This document shows positions 5,037 through 5,108 of a DNA stretch of 5,108 nt, piece by piece. The stretch is from Bacilli bacterium (GTDB lineage: Bacteria; Bacillota_I; Bacilli_A; RF39; UBA660), in assembly GCA_900766325.1 (NCBI GenBank), contig CAAFVA010000061.1, forward strand, positions 1 through 5,108. Reading direction: 5' to 3'. Made by a program: the position numbers and the translations under genes. The notes beneath the pieces were generated by a model, which did not search any database, was not told the DNA's origin, and saw only the letters and a program-made list of their open reading frames with translations. Within the stretch, counting starts at the first letter, position 1. Every line of letters begins with the position of its first letter.

Positions 5037-5064
5037 ATTATATATTTTTTATAAAAAAAAGCAA
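5037..5064 (-). promoter_or_regulatory. Promoter of the 85-residue gene
   Basis: Minus strand TTGCTT (5064-5059), 16-bp spacer, TATAAT (5042-5037); start near 5030, 15 nt before the ATG at 5015. It uses the same 16-bp spacing and a similar TTGC -35 as the rimP operon promoter. It lies back to back with the plus-strand promoter at 5071-5079. Confidence 0.65.
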
Positions 5065-5070
5065 TCATTA

Positions 5071-5079
5071 TGTTATAAT
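5071..5079 (+). promoter_or_regulatory. Extended -10 promoter of the right-edge gene
   Basis: TGT-TATAAT (5071-5079) is a full extended -10 element. The expected -35 position (5051-5056) holds only ATAAAA, so the TG motif must carry recognition. Start near 5086 would leave a 5' leader of about 16 nt before the ATG at 5102. Confidence 0.6.
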
Positions 5080-5101
5080 TCATAATAGAGGTGAATTTAA
5101 T

Positions 5102-5108
5102 ATGACCG
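5102..5108 (+). CDS. Start of a divergent gene (partial, two codons)
   Basis: ATG ACC G at the window's edge is preceded by GAGGTG (5087-5092) at about 9 nt and by the extended -10 at 5071-5079. The signals make a real gene start likely, but only Met-Thr can be read, so nothing can be said of function. Confidence 0.6.

Noticed and set aside
1..5108. CRISPR array, tRNA or rRNA gene, insertion sequence, or use of UGA for Trp
   Set aside because: No regularly spaced repeats, cloverleaf, transposase or terminal repeats were seen. The single Trp codon in infB is TGG and all stops seen are TAA, so the code cannot be judged further.

Overview
The window is AT-rich bacterial DNA from a low-GC Firmicutes-type genome, probably a Bacilli or Mollicutes-related lineage such as the uncultured gut Bacilli. 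The placement is inference. It rests on the AT-rich composition, TAA as the stop codon of every gene seen here, strong AAGGAG-type ribosome binding sites, and the rimP-nusA-rnpM-infB-rbfA gene order. The only Trp codon in the main genes is TGG, so nothing here shows UGA read as Trp.

Most of the window (about 547-4773, minus strand) is the nusA-infB translation/transcription operon, reading rimP, nusA, rnpM (ylxR), infB, rbfA. A clear promoter (TTGCAA, 16 bp, extended TGT-TATAAT) and a 12-bp leader hairpin precede it. A T-rich intrinsic terminator (488-517) ends it. The genes are 2 to 23 nt apart, and some ribosome binding sites lie inside the preceding gene. Products: RimP and RbfA (30S maturation), NusA (elongation, pausing, termination), RnpM (RNase P RNA-binding modulator) and IF2 (initiator tRNA delivery). 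Two departures from the usual Firmicutes arrangement stand out: RimP is only its N-terminal half, and the L7Ae-like ylxQ gene usually found between ylxR and infB is absent.

The most interesting region is the 480-nt space left of the operon (63-546). It holds a strong plus-strand promoter (TTGATA, 17 bp, TATAAT) driving a noncoding RNA of about 86 nt that ends at a 13-bp bidirectional terminator. Running into the same terminator from the other side is a 27-31 codon ORF encoding a basic N-terminus followed by 15 straight Ile/Leu/Val residues. A 22-of-24 direct repeat, one copy in the RNA's terminator and one upstream of the ORF, gives the two convergent RNAs a second block of complementarity. 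This is the layout of Fst/par (pAD1)-type type I toxin-antitoxin loci, with a peptide and RNA I do not recognise. It has apparently not been annotated because the ORF is so short.

At the left edge is the start of a membrane or exported protein gene (minus strand) with its own consensus promoter. At the right end, upstream of the operon, are an 85-codon gene of unknown function (minus strand) and, divergent from it, the first codons of a plus-strand gene. The two share a compact divergent promoter region.
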